Part shown: in pieces, positions 25,373-34,579 of the stretch
Layout of the letters: each line of letters begins with the position of its first letter
Position numbering within the stretch: position 1 is the first letter of the stretch
NCBI GenBank assembly: GCA_013001145.1
Contig: JABDND010000188.1
Coordinates: forward strand, 1-36,142
Length of the DNA: 36,142 nt
Direction of reading: 5' to 3'
Source: Croceitalea sp.
Lineage (GTDB): Bacteria; Bacteroidota; Bacteroidia; Flavobacteriales; Flavobacteriaceae
Program-made: the position numbers and the translations under genes
The notes under the pieces: generated by a model
The model's database searches: none
Told to the model about the DNA's origin: nothing
What the model saw: only the letters and a program-made list of their open reading frames with translations

Positions 25373-26689
25373 TTATTCTTTTTCTTGAGGTAAAATCCAG
25401 GCGTTATGTGAAAAATGCTTCCATGGAACCGCAGCCAGGTCAATTTGGGGGTCTATAAAAGGTTTATAACGGCTTTGGTTGATTTTGACACTCGAAGTCA
25501 CATACACGCTAATGTCTACTCCTTTTCTTTGGTATTCATCTTTCAAGTATTGGGCAAATTGCCAAGCAAAATCTGGATAGGCGCTCACTTTGCCCCGTTG
25601 TTTTTTGGTCAAATAATTATCCAAATTAATAGCTGTTTCTTCACCATTTAATTTGTTGACGACCTTGTATTGTATTCTGCCCTGGCGACTGCGCAACATC
25701 ATGCGCCAACTTAAACGATGCCCTTCTTCGGTCCATAATACATCATCTTTAAAAAAGTGATGTCTTATAGGCAACGCCAATTGAACGGTAAAATAAATAC
25801 CTAGAACCCAGAGCAGTGGCCTTTGGTATTTTGGTGGTTTTGCTTTTTGAATACTGTTCACGATTTTATTTTGCCTAAACAACTTGCGGATGGTCTCGGG
25901 TTCAAAAAAGAACACACAGAAGGCAAGTGATAAATAGGGAAAAATCCCGATTCTAAAAACGATGCTGTTGAACAAATGAAAGAAAATGGATAAGGCAAAA
26001 GCATATTTTCGAGTGGGTTTGTAAAGAAGGGCGGGCACCACTAATAGGTCAAAGGCGATACCAAAAACGGCAACAATCTTATGTACCCATTTTTCTTGCA
26101 ATAATTCACCGATCAAAAAATAATCGGCTTTGGAACGCATTAGCAAATCAATAATGCTAAAATCAAGCCAATCGCCATATAATTTAGCGACCGATGCATA
26201 GGTGTAGACAATGAGCAACTGAAAAATAATAATCCAGCGAACAAAATTGTACATATGGTCACTTTTTATTTTGGGGTCTAATTTGGCGTCAAGAGATAAA
26301 TTTTTGTTGGCGGGTAAGAATGCCATGATGTATGCCAACAACATTAATAAATAGTAGTGATTGTTGTACGATGTTTTTTGCATTAGATAAACACCTGTCC
26401 ACATTAGGGCGAAGGTCATTGCACTAAATCTGTATTTATAGCCTATACTGATCAAAAGGCCCAAACAGCCCATGGCAAAAAAGTAATAGTACATGCCATT
26501 GCCTGACAAAGGTTGCAACCATTCGAATCCGATGAAGGAAAAGGTAAACTTGGGTTCAATCAAAGTTCTTCTGACCCAACCGGTGCCTATGGCGCCAAAA
26601 CATTCTGCACTGACCAAAAGCCCATATAAGACCCTAAAAATGAGCAGTTGAATATTGTCTATTTTTTTAAAAAGAAATTGATTGATCAC
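25373..26689 (-). CDS. HTTM (vitamin K-dependent gamma-carboxylase-like) membrane protein
   Basis: A 438-aa protein whose first about 300 residues hold several hydrophobic helices with the HTTM pattern (FRVLYGLLVSAECFGAIGTGW; KTSYNNHYYLLMLLAYIMAFLPAN; VYTYASVAKLYGDWL). The last, with K169 followed by L-Y-G-D-W, resembles the VKKLDADW region of human gamma-glutamyl carboxylase, whose Lys218 is the catalytic base. The C-terminal 130 residues form a soluble domain (HRLSWRMMLRSRQGRIQYKV). Bacterial relatives have no proven substrate. The start is GTG, one nucleotide after the ribF stop, so it is coupled to ribF. Confidence 0.83.
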   Translation of the reverse strand: MINQFLFKKIDNIQLLIFRVLYGLLVSAECFGAIGTGWVRRTLIEPKFTFSFIGFEWLQPLSGNGMYYYFFAMGCLGLLISIGYKYRFSAMTFALMWTGVYLMQKTSYNNHYYLLMLLAYIMAFLPANKNLSLDAKLDPKIKSDHMYNFVRWIIIFQLLIVYTYASVAKLYGDWLDFSIIDLLMRSKADYFLIGELLQEKWVHKIVAVFGIAFDLLVVPALLYKPTRKYAFALSIFFHLFNSIVFRIGIFPYLSLAFCVFFFEPETIRKLFRQNKIVNSIQKAKPPKYQRPLLWVLGIYFTVQLALPIRHHFFKDDVLWTEEGHRLSWRMMLRSRQGRIQYKVVNKLNGEETAINLDNYLTKKQRGKVSAYPDFAWQFAQYLKDEYQRKGVDISVYVTSSVKINQSRYKPFIDPQIDLAAVPWKHFSHNAWILPQEKE

Positions 26690-26690
26690 G

Positions 26691-27617
26691 TTATCCTGGT
26701 CTAAGGCCTTGTGCGTTGGCCTTATCGGCCATTAACTGTTTTTGAAGGTCTTCTATGGAGTCAAATTTATGTTCGTCCCTTAATTTGCGCACCAATTGTA
26801 CCTGTATTTTTTCGTTGTAAAGGTTTTTATCGAAATCGAAAAAATGGACTTCAATACTGCGTGCTTTTCCATCGACCGTGGGATTGACCCCTATATTCAT
26901 CATGCCATGGACCGTTTTTTGATCAAGGGTGCTTTTAACCACATATACCCCATTTTGGGGAATGAGCTTATATTCTTCGGCAATTTTGAGATTTGCTGTA
27001 GGAAAACCAATTTTTTTGCCAAGGCCTTTTCCTTTGGTAACGGTACCGGTCAACATATACTGGTAACCCAAATATAAATTGGCCTGTTCAATTTCGCCGT
27101 GCATCAGTGCTTTTCTAATTTTGGTGGAACTCACCGAAACTTCGTCAATTTCTTGTGCGGGAATTTCTTCGACTTCAAATTCAAAGGTGTTGCCAAAATG
27201 GATGAGGTCGGTGATGTTCGCATTTCTATTACGACCAAATCTATGATCATAACCAATGATGACTTTTTTGGCCTTTAAGCGGTTCACAAGTATGTCACGT
27301 ACAAAGGCTATGGCCGATAATCGTGAAAATTCTTTGGTAAAGGGATGTACAATTAAATAATTTAGCCCCAATGCGTCCAATATTTGTTTTTTCTCTTCAA
27401 CGGTATTCAACATCTTGATATCGGTGTCTTTTTGAAGCACCATCCGTGGATGAGGAAAAAAAGTGAGCACGGTGGATTTTAACCCAGATTGTTCGGCAAT
27501 ATTAATGAGATGTTCCAATATTTTACGGTGCCCAATATGAACACCATCAAAAGTGCCAATGGTCACCATTGTTGATGAATTCATTGTAAATTGAGAAATA
27601 CCTTGGATTGTTTCCAC
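26691..27617 (-). CDS. ribF: Bifunctional riboflavin kinase / FAD synthetase
   Basis: A 308-aa enzyme that makes FMN from riboflavin and FAD from FMN. The N-terminal nucleotidyltransferase domain has VTIGTFDGVHIGHRKIL (the HxGH-like GVHIGH motif), LTFFPHPRMVL, and VIIGYDHRFGRNRNA. The C-terminal riboflavin kinase domain has VTKGKGLGKKIGFPTANL, NGVYVV and the GMMNIGVNPT motif. Normal length and complete. Start is GTG at 27617, with an N-terminus (ETIQGISQF) as expected for the family. It shares a 54-nt divergent gap with the protease gene and leads the HTTM gene. Confidence 0.95.
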   Translation of the reverse strand: METIQGISQFTMNSSTMVTIGTFDGVHIGHRKILEHLINIAEQSGLKSTVLTFFPHPRMVLQKDTDIKMLNTVEEKKQILDALGLNYLIVHPFTKEFSRLSAIAFVRDILVNRLKAKKVIIGYDHRFGRNRNANITDLIHFGNTFEFEVEEIPAQEIDEVSVSSTKIRKALMHGEIEQANLYLGYQYMLTGTVTKGKGLGKKIGFPTANLKIAEEYKLIPQNGVYVVKSTLDQKTVHGMMNIGVNPTVDGKARSIEVHFFDFDKNLYNEKIQVQLVRKLRDEHKFDSIEDLQKQLMADKANAQGLRPG

Positions 27618-27638
27618 AGTGTAAAAAATAAAAAGGCT

Positions 27639-27646
27639 TACTTTTG
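27639..27646 (+). promoter_or_regulatory. -7 box TACTTTTG before the protease gene
   Basis: Perfect TAnnTTTG match 25 nt before the protease ATG at 27672. The nearest TTG upstream is 28 nt away, beyond the usual 17-23 nt spacing, so the -33 element is unclear. Confidence 0.4.
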
Positions 27647-27671
27647 ATAACCGTTACGCCCCTTTTTTTGG

Positions 27672-30600
27672 ATGAGAGCTAAATTACATTTTGTTTTATC
27701 AATTTCCATATTTTTTAGCTGGTTTTACGGATTCTCCCAAATTGATTATTGGAAATCTAGGTCAGCCAGTAGTATGGCAAGTGCGTTGCCATCAGGTAGG
27801 GTAGCTCCCGTCTTCGAATTGCGACAAGACCTCTTCGAACGAGCGCTCAACATAGTTGGCGATGATGGCCAACAACAGATTTATTTGCCAAATGAATCAG
27901 GTAACTTAGAAGGCTTTGCGGTACTTGAAACGCCGGTTTTTCATCCAAAGTTAGCGGCCAAATATCCAGCTATTAAATCATATACAGGATGGAGCGACAG
28001 CGGTTTGCGCAAAGTCCGCTTCAGCTATTCGCCCAAGGGATTACAGGTCATGCTCATTGACCGAAGAAAAGGAAAGACATTTTTTATTGAACAGATTGGC
28101 TCGCAAGCCGATACCTATGGTATTAAGGATAATCGCTCTAAGACCCGTGAATTTATTTGTAAAACCCAGGCATTGGCCGAGAAATTTCAAAATAGGCCCT
28201 CTGTGTTAATCGATGATCAAACTCTAAGAAAGTTTAGGATTGCGGTTTCAGCCACCGGGGAATATACAACTTACCATGGGGGTACTGTTGAAGATGCTTT
28301 GGCAGCAATAAATGCCACGTTAACAAGGGTAAACGAAGTATTTGAATCGGACTTGGGCGTTGTATTGGAATTGATTGGCAATAATGATCAGGTGATTTTT
28401 GTAAGTGCAGGAGCAGACCCCTATGGAAACAATCTTAATGCAGAAGTGCAGAGTACTCTTACCAGTACCATTGGAGAAAGTAATTATGATGTAGGGCATT
28501 TATTCCATAGGGACAATGATAATGGCAATGCTGGTTTTATAGGGTCCGTATGCTCAGATAATAGAAAAGGCAGTGCTTTTTCTTCTGCGATGGAACCCGA
28601 AGGCGATGATTTTGATTTGGATTATGTTGCCCACGAACTGGGCCATCAATTTGGGGCCAACCATACCTGGTCTTTTGAATCGGAAAATACAGGTGTGCAA
28701 GCAGAACCTGGCAGTGGCACTACCATTATGGGCTATGCTGGCATCGTAGATGGGAGCAATGTTGCCCCTGATGGTGATGAGTATTTTCATTACAACAGTA
28801 TTTTACAAATTGGTAACTATTTACAGACAATAGCTTGCGCTCAGACCAGTCCGTTAACAAATACGCCACCTGTAGTCGCACCTTTGAATGACCAAATAAT
28901 CCCTAAGGGAACGCCCTTTTTGCTTACGGCCAATGCCTTTGACCCTGATTTGGACGATGTGCTCACCTATACTTGGGAACAAATCGACGATGGGGTTGTC
29001 ACTGCCGCCAATTTTGGTCCTGACAATGCATCTGGGGCCAATTTCAGGTCCTTGTTGCCAACAACTTCGCCAACCCGTTTTTTTCCAAAACTTTCAAGGG
29101 TGGTTTCCGGTCAATTGACCCAAGTGAACCCTGTTCTCAATTCGGCTTGGGAAACGGTATCTAATGTTGAGCGTGAACTTAATTTTGCCATTACGGTTAG
29201 GGACAATGCCATAGGCGGTGGCCAAGTTGCCTCTGAAATTGTCAAAGTTCAAGTTACCAATAGCGCTGGCCCATTTGTGGTGAATTCCCAGAATGGCAAT
29301 GAAACTTATATCGGAGGGAGTGTTCAAGAAATTAGCTGGGATGTGGCCAATACCAATAGGGCTCCCATAAATGCGACCCAAGTAGATGTTTATTTTTCTT
29401 TGGATGGTGGGGCCACTTTTCCCTTATTGATTGCAGAAGGCATTATAAATAATGGTACAGCCAATGTTCAATTGCCAGGTATCGCCACTTCAACCGGGCG
29501 AATTATGATTAGAGCTGCCAACAATATATTTTTTGCAATGAATGGGGCAAATATCACCATTGAAGAATCTCCCTTCCTTTTATCATTTGACCAATTGATT
29601 TATGACATTTGCCAACCCAACGATGTCACTATTCCCTTCGAGTATGAAACCAATGGTGATTTTGCCGAAGAGGTAACTTTTGCCGCAACCTTGCCCGCCG
29701 GGTTGACCGCAGTTTTTACGCCACCTAATGTAAATGGGAGTAGTAGCCCGGTAAATATGGATATCAATGGAATATCGACTTTGGATACCGGTAATTATCC
29801 CATAAGTGTGACCGCTACTTCCGCCAGCGAAACACGAACAATTCCACTTGAAATCAACGTATATGATGGTAATTTCGAAGCAGTTACTTTAGAAGAGCCC
29901 TTGGATAATGCCACTAATACGGCATTGAAACCAGAGCTGCGGTGGATGATGAATCCAAATTTCACCATGTATCAAGTTCAAATTGCCACGGATGTGGATT
30001 TTACAACAATTGTAGAAGATGTAATGGTGGCTTTTAATACATATGAACCCACCAATTTGATGGCCGAAACAACCTATTATTGGCGCGTAAAACCCAGTAA
30101 TGAATGTGGTGAGGGAACGTTTGGATTGCCTTTTAGCTTTACCACGTCCATTATTGATTGTGGTTTATTTGATACCGACCAGCAACCCCTTGAGATTTCG
30201 GCAAACGGTATGCCCACGCTGACCTCGGTCATCAGTGTGGCCCAAGATTTTGTGCTTTTCGATGTCAATGTAATACTCGAGATTTCCCATACTTATTTGG
30301 AAGACTTGGTCATAAGCCTAATATCACCTTCAGGAACAACCGTTGTACTTACTTCTAAAAATTGCGGCAGTCTCAATAATCTCAACGCAACATTTGATGA
30401 TGCGGGAAGCCCAATTGCCTGTAGTGGCAACCCGGCCATCAGCGGAGTTTTACAACCGGTAGGGTCCCTTGCCGCTTTCAATGGAGAGTCGATATTGGGA
30501 GAGTGGACCCTGCAAATTGAAGACACAGCATCTAGTGATGGAGGCTCTTTGGATGCTTTTTCACTTGAATTTTGTGTAGAAGGTATTCTGAGGCCCGATG

Positions 30601-31415
30601 ATGACAATGATGGTGTTTTTGATGATGGTGACGACCTGTGTTTGGGCACACCCAAAGGGCAACAAGTAGATACTTCGGGCTGTCCGGTTTACAGTTTGGC
30701 GCAGGATAACTTCAATATTTCCATTCAAAGTGAAACTTGCGCTAGCAATAACGATGGCTCTATTGAAATTTTGGCCAGTGACAACACTATCGACTATGAG
30801 GCCACTTTAACGGGCAATGGAATTGATCAAACATTCAATTTTATTGACCAACAAATATTCAACAATCTGACTGCCGGCGATTATCGTCTTTGTTTGAGTG
30901 GAACAAAAGGCACTATCGATTATAGAGACACTTGTTTTGATATCAATATCACTGAACCGGAACCCTTGCAGGTGGGTACTACCTTGTTGGCCACAACCCA
31001 GCAATTGCGAATTGACCTCAATGGGGGTATGCTGTATAATATAGAATTGGACGGCATTTTGACCCAGACTACGGAAAACGATATAATTATTGATCTAAAA
31101 GATGGACAGAATACACTTAAGGTCTATACAAATTTAAGTTGCCAGGGTGTGTACAGCGAACAATTATATGTAAGCCAAATACCAGTGGTATTTCCAAATC
31201 CGGTCAATGACCTGGCCTTTGTTCGCACAAATAGGGGCACGGGTATTGTAAATTATGACATTTATGCCGCCAATGGGCAATTGGTAGCTAAAGGTAAGCG
31301 TTCTATTGAGGGTAATGAAATAGCCATCAATATGGCCGTATTGCCAACAGGACTCTATTATTTGGTGTTAAAGACCAATAGCAACAAGAGCACCATTAAA
31401 TTGGTTAAAAAATGA
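27672..31415 (+). CDS. Secreted reprolysin-type zinc metalloprotease with P-domain and T9SS sorting tail
   Basis: A 1247-aa multidomain exoprotein. Residues 1-23 are a signal peptide (MRAKLHFVLSISIFFSWFYG). A prodomain of about 170 residues precedes a metzincin catalytic domain with H321-E-L-G-H325-Q-F-G-A-N-H331 and a Met-turn IMGYAG near 355. Downstream come Ig/cadherin-like and fibronectin type III modules (YYWRVKPSNECG), a proprotein-convertase P-domain-like region (ISHTYLEDLVISLISPSG to DAFSLEFC), a thrombospondin-type 3 calcium loop (DDDNDGVFDDGDDLC), and a C-terminal T9SS type A sorting domain (VFPNPVNDLAFV to IKLVKK). It should be exported through Sec and the type IX system and either released or fixed to the cell surface. 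Its stop overlaps the lipoprotein start by 4 nt. Confidence 0.9.
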   Translation: MRAKLHFVLSISIFFSWFYGFSQIDYWKSRSASSMASALPSGRVAPVFELRQDLFERALNIVGDDGQQQIYLPNESGNLEGFAVLETPVFHPKLAAKYPAIKSYTGWSDSGLRKVRFSYSPKGLQVMLIDRRKGKTFFIEQIGSQADTYGIKDNRSKTREFICKTQALAEKFQNRPSVLIDDQTLRKFRIAVSATGEYTTYHGGTVEDALAAINATLTRVNEVFESDLGVVLELIGNNDQVIFVSAGADPYGNNLNAEVQSTLTSTIGESNYDVGHLFHRDNDNGNAGFIGSVCSDNRKGSAFSSAMEPEGDDFDLDYVAHELGHQFGANHTWSFESENTGVQAEPGSGTTIMGYAGIVDGSNVAPDGDEYFHYNSILQIGNYLQTIACAQTSPLTNTPPVVAPLNDQIIPKGTPFLLTANAFDPDLDDVLTYTWEQIDDGVVTAANFGPDNASGANFRSLLPTTSPTRFFPKLSRVVSGQLTQVNPVLNSAWETVSNVERELNFAITVRDNAIGGGQVASEIVKVQVTNSAGPFVVNSQNGNETYIGGSVQEISWDVANTNRAPINATQVDVYFSLDGGATFPLLIAEGIINNGTANVQLPGIATSTGRIMIRAANNIFFAMNGANITIEESPFLLSFDQLIYDICQPNDVTIPFEYETNGDFAEEVTFAATLPAGLTAVFTPPNVNGSSSPVNMDINGISTLDTGNYPISVTATSASETRTIPLEINVYDGNFEAVTLEEPLDNATNTALKPELRWMMNPNFTMYQVQIATDVDFTTIVEDVMVAFNTYEPTNLMAETTYYWRVKPSNECGEGTFGLPFSFTTSIIDCGLFDTDQQPLEISANGMPTLTSVISVAQDFVLFDVNVILEISHTYLEDLVISLISPSGTTVVLTSKNCGSLNNLNATFDDAGSPIACSGNPAISGVLQPVGSLAAFNGESILGEWTLQIEDTASSDGGSLDAFSLEFCVEGILRPDDDNDGVFDDGDDLCLGTPKGQQVDTSGCPVYSLAQDNFNISIQSETCASNNDGSIEILASDNTIDYEATLTGNGIDQTFNFIDQQIFNNLTAGDYRLCLSGTKGTIDYRDTCFDINITEPEPLQVGTTLLATTQQLRIDLNGGMLYNIELDGILTQTTENDIIIDLKDGQNTLKVYTNLSCQGVYSEQLYVSQIPVVFPNPVNDLAFVRTNRGTGIVNYDIYAANGQLVAKGKRSIEGNEIAINMAVLPTGLYYLVLKTNSNKSTIKLVKK

Positions 31416-32095
31416 AAAAATACCTTCTTTTCCTTATGGTTGCCCTTGTCGGCTGTGGAAAGGGAGACGATGGCCCACCTCCCGCCCCAGAAGGCGCTGT
31501 TTTGACATTTCCCCTACAGAACTCCGAATGTACCACCGGTATTGATTTGGGCAATAATTTGAGCCAAGTTACTTTTCAATGGGAAGCTTCTAAAAACACT
31601 AATTTATATACGTTAACGGTGATTAACTTGAACACCAATATTCCATTGGCCGTGGCAACAGCCTCTACTTCAGTGGCATTGGCTATTGAGAAAGGAGCAC
31701 CTTTTTTATGGAATGTACTCTCTAGTAACAATGATTCTGACGCAACCGCGACCAGTGGAAACAATCTCTTCTACAACGCCGGTGCGCTCACAAGTTTTCC
31801 ACCTTTTCCAGCTCAGATAATAACACCAAAATCAGGTTCCACAGTACAAATGGGACAAACAGGAGAGGTGGTTTTAAGCTGGTCTGGAACAGATATTGAA
31901 AATGATATTGAAAGTTACGAGGTTTATTTTTCTGATGAGAATCCGCCAAGCGACATATTGGTTACCTTGAATAATACCACTGAACAAACAAGTGTCGTTG
32001 TGGCCAACGGCACCACCTATTATTGGCGGGTAATAACAATCGATGCCAAGGGAAACTCTTCCGATACAGGTATTTATGATTTTAAGGTGTATTGA
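31412..32095 (+). CDS. Surface-type lipoprotein with fibronectin type III-like modules
   Basis: A 227-aa lipoprotein. The signal peptide MKKYLLFLMVALVG-C15 ends in a lipobox (LVGC). C15 is followed by G-K-G-D-D, an acidic/lysine patch resembling the surface-export signal of Bacteroidota lipoproteins, so the protein may sit on the cell exterior. Two beta-sandwich modules follow (about 30-115 and 120-227); the second ends in TTYYWRVITIDAKGNSSDTG, very like the module YYWRVKPS in the adjacent protease. It overlaps the protease stop by 4 nt (ATGA), so both are made together; an accessory or anchoring role for the protease is inferred. It ends 3 nt from the convergent pth stop. Confidence 0.82.
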   Translation: MKKYLLFLMVALVGCGKGDDGPPPAPEGAVLTFPLQNSECTTGIDLGNNLSQVTFQWEASKNTNLYTLTVINLNTNIPLAVATASTSVALAIEKGAPFLWNVLSSNNDSDATATSGNNLFYNAGALTSFPPFPAQIITPKSGSTVQMGQTGEVVLSWSGTDIENDIESYEVYFSDENPPSDILVTLNNTTEQTSVVVANGTTYYWRVITIDAKGNSSDTGIYDFKVY

Positions 32096-32098
32096 AAT

Positions 32099-32728
32099 TT
32101 AGGTACCGTTAAATTGGTTCATGGTATTCTTAAGTCCGGCAAAAACAAAAGAACGGATAAGTTGTGTGGCCTTTTGTAGTCTGTTGGGCAATGTTGTCAA
32201 TTCTTCCTCATTCCATTCGCCAAGAACATAGTCCACCTGCCTTCCCTTTCCAAAATCAGAACCTACCCCAAATCGGAACCGATTATAGTTAACCGTTTCG
32301 AGGGTGTTCTGAATATCCTTTAGGCCGTTGTGCCCTCCATCACTGCCCTTGCCTTTAAGACGAATGGTGCCAAATTGTAAATTGATGTCATCGGTGATCA
32401 CCAGGAGATTCTCAAGGGGAATTTTTTCTTTGTCCAACCAGTAGCGCACAGCTTTGCCGCTTAAGTTCATAAAGGTTGATGGTTTAAGGCACAAAATGCT
32501 GCGACCTTTGTATTTGAAAGTCGTAATGGCCCCTAATTTAGCATCTTCAAAAACAATGTTTTCTTCAACAGCTAGGGCATCTAATATCTTAAAGCCAATA
32601 TTGTGACGGGTTTCTTGGTATTTTTCACCAATATTGCCCAAACCAACTATTAAAAATTTCTTCATAATATCAGTTTCTTTGAGAACGTTGGATTTTGAAC
32701 TAAAAAGGGATGTAAACCAATGGAACAT
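32099..32728 (-). CDS. pth: Peptidyl-tRNA hydrolase
   Basis: A 209-aa enzyme that releases tRNA from prematurely dropped peptidyl-tRNA. The catalytic domain starts with [28 protein letters not shown] (catalytic His in RHNIGF), with [43 protein letters not shown] and the [12 protein letters not shown] segment. There is an N-terminal stretch of about 22 residues ([19 protein letters not shown]), seen in several flavobacterial Pth. The start is taken as ATG 32728; an in-frame TTG at 32746 is the end of the -7 box. An internal ATG at the MKKF position is a second possible start. It follows the rplY terminator. Confidence 0.95.
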   Translation of the reverse strand: MFHWFTSLFSSKSNVLKETDIMKKFLIVGLGNIGEKYQETRHNIGFKILDALAVEENIVFEDAKLGAITTFKYKGRSILCLKPSTFMNLSGKAVRYWLDKEKIPLENLLVITDDINLQFGTIRLKGKGSDGGHNGLKDIQNTLETVNYNRFRFGVGSDFGKGRQVDYVLGEWNEEELTTLPNRLQKATQLIRSFVFAGLKNTMNQFNGT

Positions 32729-32743
32729 GATTTCAGCTTTGCC

Positions 32744-32751
32744 CAAAAATA
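32744..32751 (-). promoter_or_regulatory. -7 box TATTTTTG before pth
   Basis: Perfect TAnnTTTG box on the minus strand directly after the terminator stem of rplY, within its T-tract. The nearest TTG upstream is 15 nt away, slightly too close, so the promoter is possible rather than sure. Confidence 0.4.
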
Positions 32752-32755
32752 CAAA

Positions 32756-32795
32756 AGCATCCCTATCAATTTGATCCTAAATTGACAGGGATGCT
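32756..32795 (-). terminator. Rho-independent terminator after rplY
   Basis: A 17-bp stem (AGCATCCCTGTCAATTT with AAATTGATAGGGATGCT on the minus strand, one G-T pair) around a 6-nt loop, followed by TTTTGTATTTTT. It lies between the rplY stop (32816) and pth. Confidence 0.8.
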
Positions 32796-32815
32796 ATTAC
32801 TGGATTCAGAATAAT

Positions 32816-33475
32816 TTATTCTGCTTCTTTTTCAGCTGGGGCCTCAGCACCTTCTGCTCCTGCAGACTCAGCACCTTCTGCACCCTCAGCACCTTCTTCT
32901 AGTTCTTCATCTTCCTCATCTTCAATGATGTTTCTAGATGCTTTAACTTGAACAACAGCAGTACTGTCTGGGTGTAAAATGGTATAATCATCATTTAACA
33001 AGGTTTCAACCGCAATTGTCTGGCCAATTTTCAACTTTGAAATATCAATGGTGATAAAATCTGGCAATAAATCTGGCAAGGCCTTGATTGATAATTTTCG
33101 TTTTCTAAATAACAAACGACCACCGTTACGAACACCTGGCGAATTTCCTTCCAATCGAACAGGGATCCTCATGGTCACTGGCTTGTCTTTAAACAGCTGG
33201 TAAAAATCGATATGTAAAATCTTATCGGTTACAGGGTGAAATTGAATGTCCTGCAGTACAGCATGTAATTTTTCACCACTTTCCAATTCAATTACTGCCG
33301 TAAATGCGTTGGGGGTGTACACTAGGTTTTTGAACGCTAGTTCATCTGCTGAAAAGTGTAATGGTTTTTCCCCTCCGTATAATACGCAAGGGACCTTTCC
33401 AGCATTACGTAAGGCTTTGGTTGAGACCTTGCCCACGCTTTCTCTTTGAGATCCTTTGATGGTAATTGACTTCAT
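32816..33475 (-). CDS. rplY: 50S ribosomal protein L25/general stress protein Ctc
   Basis: A 219-aa protein of the long TL5/Ctc form, which binds 5S rRNA in the 50S subunit. The N-terminal L25 domain begins [35 protein letters not shown] and holds [21 protein letters not shown]; the C-terminal domain contains [38 protein letters not shown]. The final 40 residues are very acidic and Ala/Gly-rich ([20 protein letters not shown]). It is transcribed after prs with 64 nt between, which holds a palindrome at 33511-33528. It ends at a strong terminator. Confidence 0.96.
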   Translation of the reverse strand: MKSITIKGSQRESVGKVSTKALRNAGKVPCVLYGGEKPLHFSADELAFKNLVYTPNAFTAVIELESGEKLHAVLQDIQFHPVTDKILHIDFYQLFKDKPVTMRIPVRLEGNSPGVRNGGRLLFRKRKLSIKALPDLLPDFITIDISKLKIGQTIAVETLLNDDYTILHPDSTAVVQVKASRNIIEDEEDEELEEGAEGAEGAESAGAEGAEAPAEKEAE

Positions 33476-33510
33476 TATTGAATTTTAATTGTTTCTATTT
33501 ATTCCGAATT

Positions 33511-33528
33511 GCAAATTGTTCAATTTGC
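33511..33528. repeat. Perfect 8-bp inverted repeat between prs and rplY
   Basis: GCAAATTG, TT, CAATTTGC: perfect 8+2+8 palindrome located 36 nt before the rplY start. It could be a protein operator or an mRNA hairpin; a 2-nt loop disfavours a stable hairpin. Confidence 0.5.
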
Positions 33529-33539
33529 GTAGTCGAAGG

Positions 33540-34481
33540 CTACATTAAAAATTTTGATGCTATTGAAGTGTTGTGGTGTACCCTGTGCATTACATCGGCA
33601 AACAAATGGGCACAACTCAACACTTTTATTTTTTTACTTTCTTTGCCCAAAGGAATGGAATCGGTAATGATCAATTCTTCAAGCATAGATTTTTCTATTT
33701 TCTTGTTGGCATCACCCGAAAGCAAGCCATGGGTGGTAATGGCTCGTACGCTCAACGCCCCACGCTCAATCATTAGATCGGCAGCTTTTGTCAATGTCCC
33801 TGCCGTATCGACCATATCATCAACAAGCACAACATTTTTGTTGGTCACATCGCCAATGAGCTCCATATGCGAAATGATGTTTGCTTTCGCTCGTTGTTTG
33901 TAACATATGACCACATCACTTTCCAGCGCTTTGGAATAAGCATAGGCACGTTTTGACCCACCCATATCGGGCGAGGCGATACAAAGATTATCGAGGTTCA
34001 AGTTTCTCAAATAGGGTAAAAACAAAGTCGATGCAAACAAATGGTCGACAGGTTTTTCAAAAAAGCCTTGAATTTGATCGGCGTGTAGGTCCATGGTGAT
34101 GATTCGTGTGGCCCCGGCGCTCTCCAACATCTTTGCAATCAACTTGGCGGCAATGGGCACCCTCGGTTTATCTTTACGGTCTTGCCTTGCCCATCCAAAA
34201 TAGGGCATAACGGCTGTGATATGACGTGCTGATGCTCTTTTGGCCGCATCGATCATCAACAACATTTCCATCAAATTTTCAGAACTGGGATTGGTGGAAC
34301 CTATGATGAAAATACGTGTGCCACGTATAGACTCTTCAAATGATGGTTGAAATTCACCATCGCTATATCTTGAAATTTTAACTTTGCCCAATTCCGTTCC
34401 ATAAGACGCAGCAATTTTCTCACCGAGGGCAGTGCTCTGGGTGCAGGCGAAAATTTTTGGTTCTGGTACTTGATAGGGCAT
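33540..34481 (-). CDS. prs: Ribose-phosphate pyrophosphokinase (PRPP synthetase)
   Basis: A 313-aa enzyme that makes PRPP from ribose 5-phosphate and ATP for nucleotide, histidine and tryptophan synthesis. Motifs are DGEFQPSFEESIRG, the ATP-binding loop VMPYFGWARQDRKDKPRVPI, DLHADQIQGFF, and the PRPP-binding site NVVLVDDMVDTAGTLTKAADLM. Full length and normal. It is upstream of rplY on the same strand. A TAAATTTG -7 box lies 52 nt before its start. Confidence 0.97.
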   Translation of the reverse strand: MPYQVPEPKIFACTQSTALGEKIAASYGTELGKVKISRYSDGEFQPSFEESIRGTRIFIIGSTNPSSENLMEMLLMIDAAKRASARHITAVMPYFGWARQDRKDKPRVPIAAKLIAKMLESAGATRIITMDLHADQIQGFFEKPVDHLFASTLFLPYLRNLNLDNLCIASPDMGGSKRAYAYSKALESDVVICYKQRAKANIISHMELIGDVTNKNVVLVDDMVDTAGTLTKAADLMIERGALSVRAITTHGLLSGDANKKIEKSMLEELIITDSIPLGKESKKIKVLSCAHLFADVMHRVHHNTSIASKFLM

Positions 34482-34532
34482 TCCAATCTATTATTTGCGA
34501 GCTTATTAAAGCGGTTTCTTTTTAAGCAGGTG

Positions 34533-34540
34533 CAAATTTA
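34533..34540 (-). promoter_or_regulatory. -7 box TAAATTTG before prs
   Basis: Perfect TAnnTTTG on the minus strand, 51 nt before the prs ATG. The expected TTG is replaced by TTA/TAG at the right spacing, so the -33 element is weak. Confidence 0.4.
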
Positions 34541-34579
34541 GAAATTAATCTGGCTTGCTAAAGGATAATTGTTACAATT

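Noticed and set aside
30293-30655. Minus-strand Ser-rich frame of 120 codons within the protease
   Set aside because: Antisense to the P-domain of the protease, which has coherent structure; no start signal.
33466-33903. Plus-strand open frame of 145 codons antisense to prs
   Set aside because: The prs frame has complete catalytic motifs; this frame has no recognisable family and lacks a promoter.
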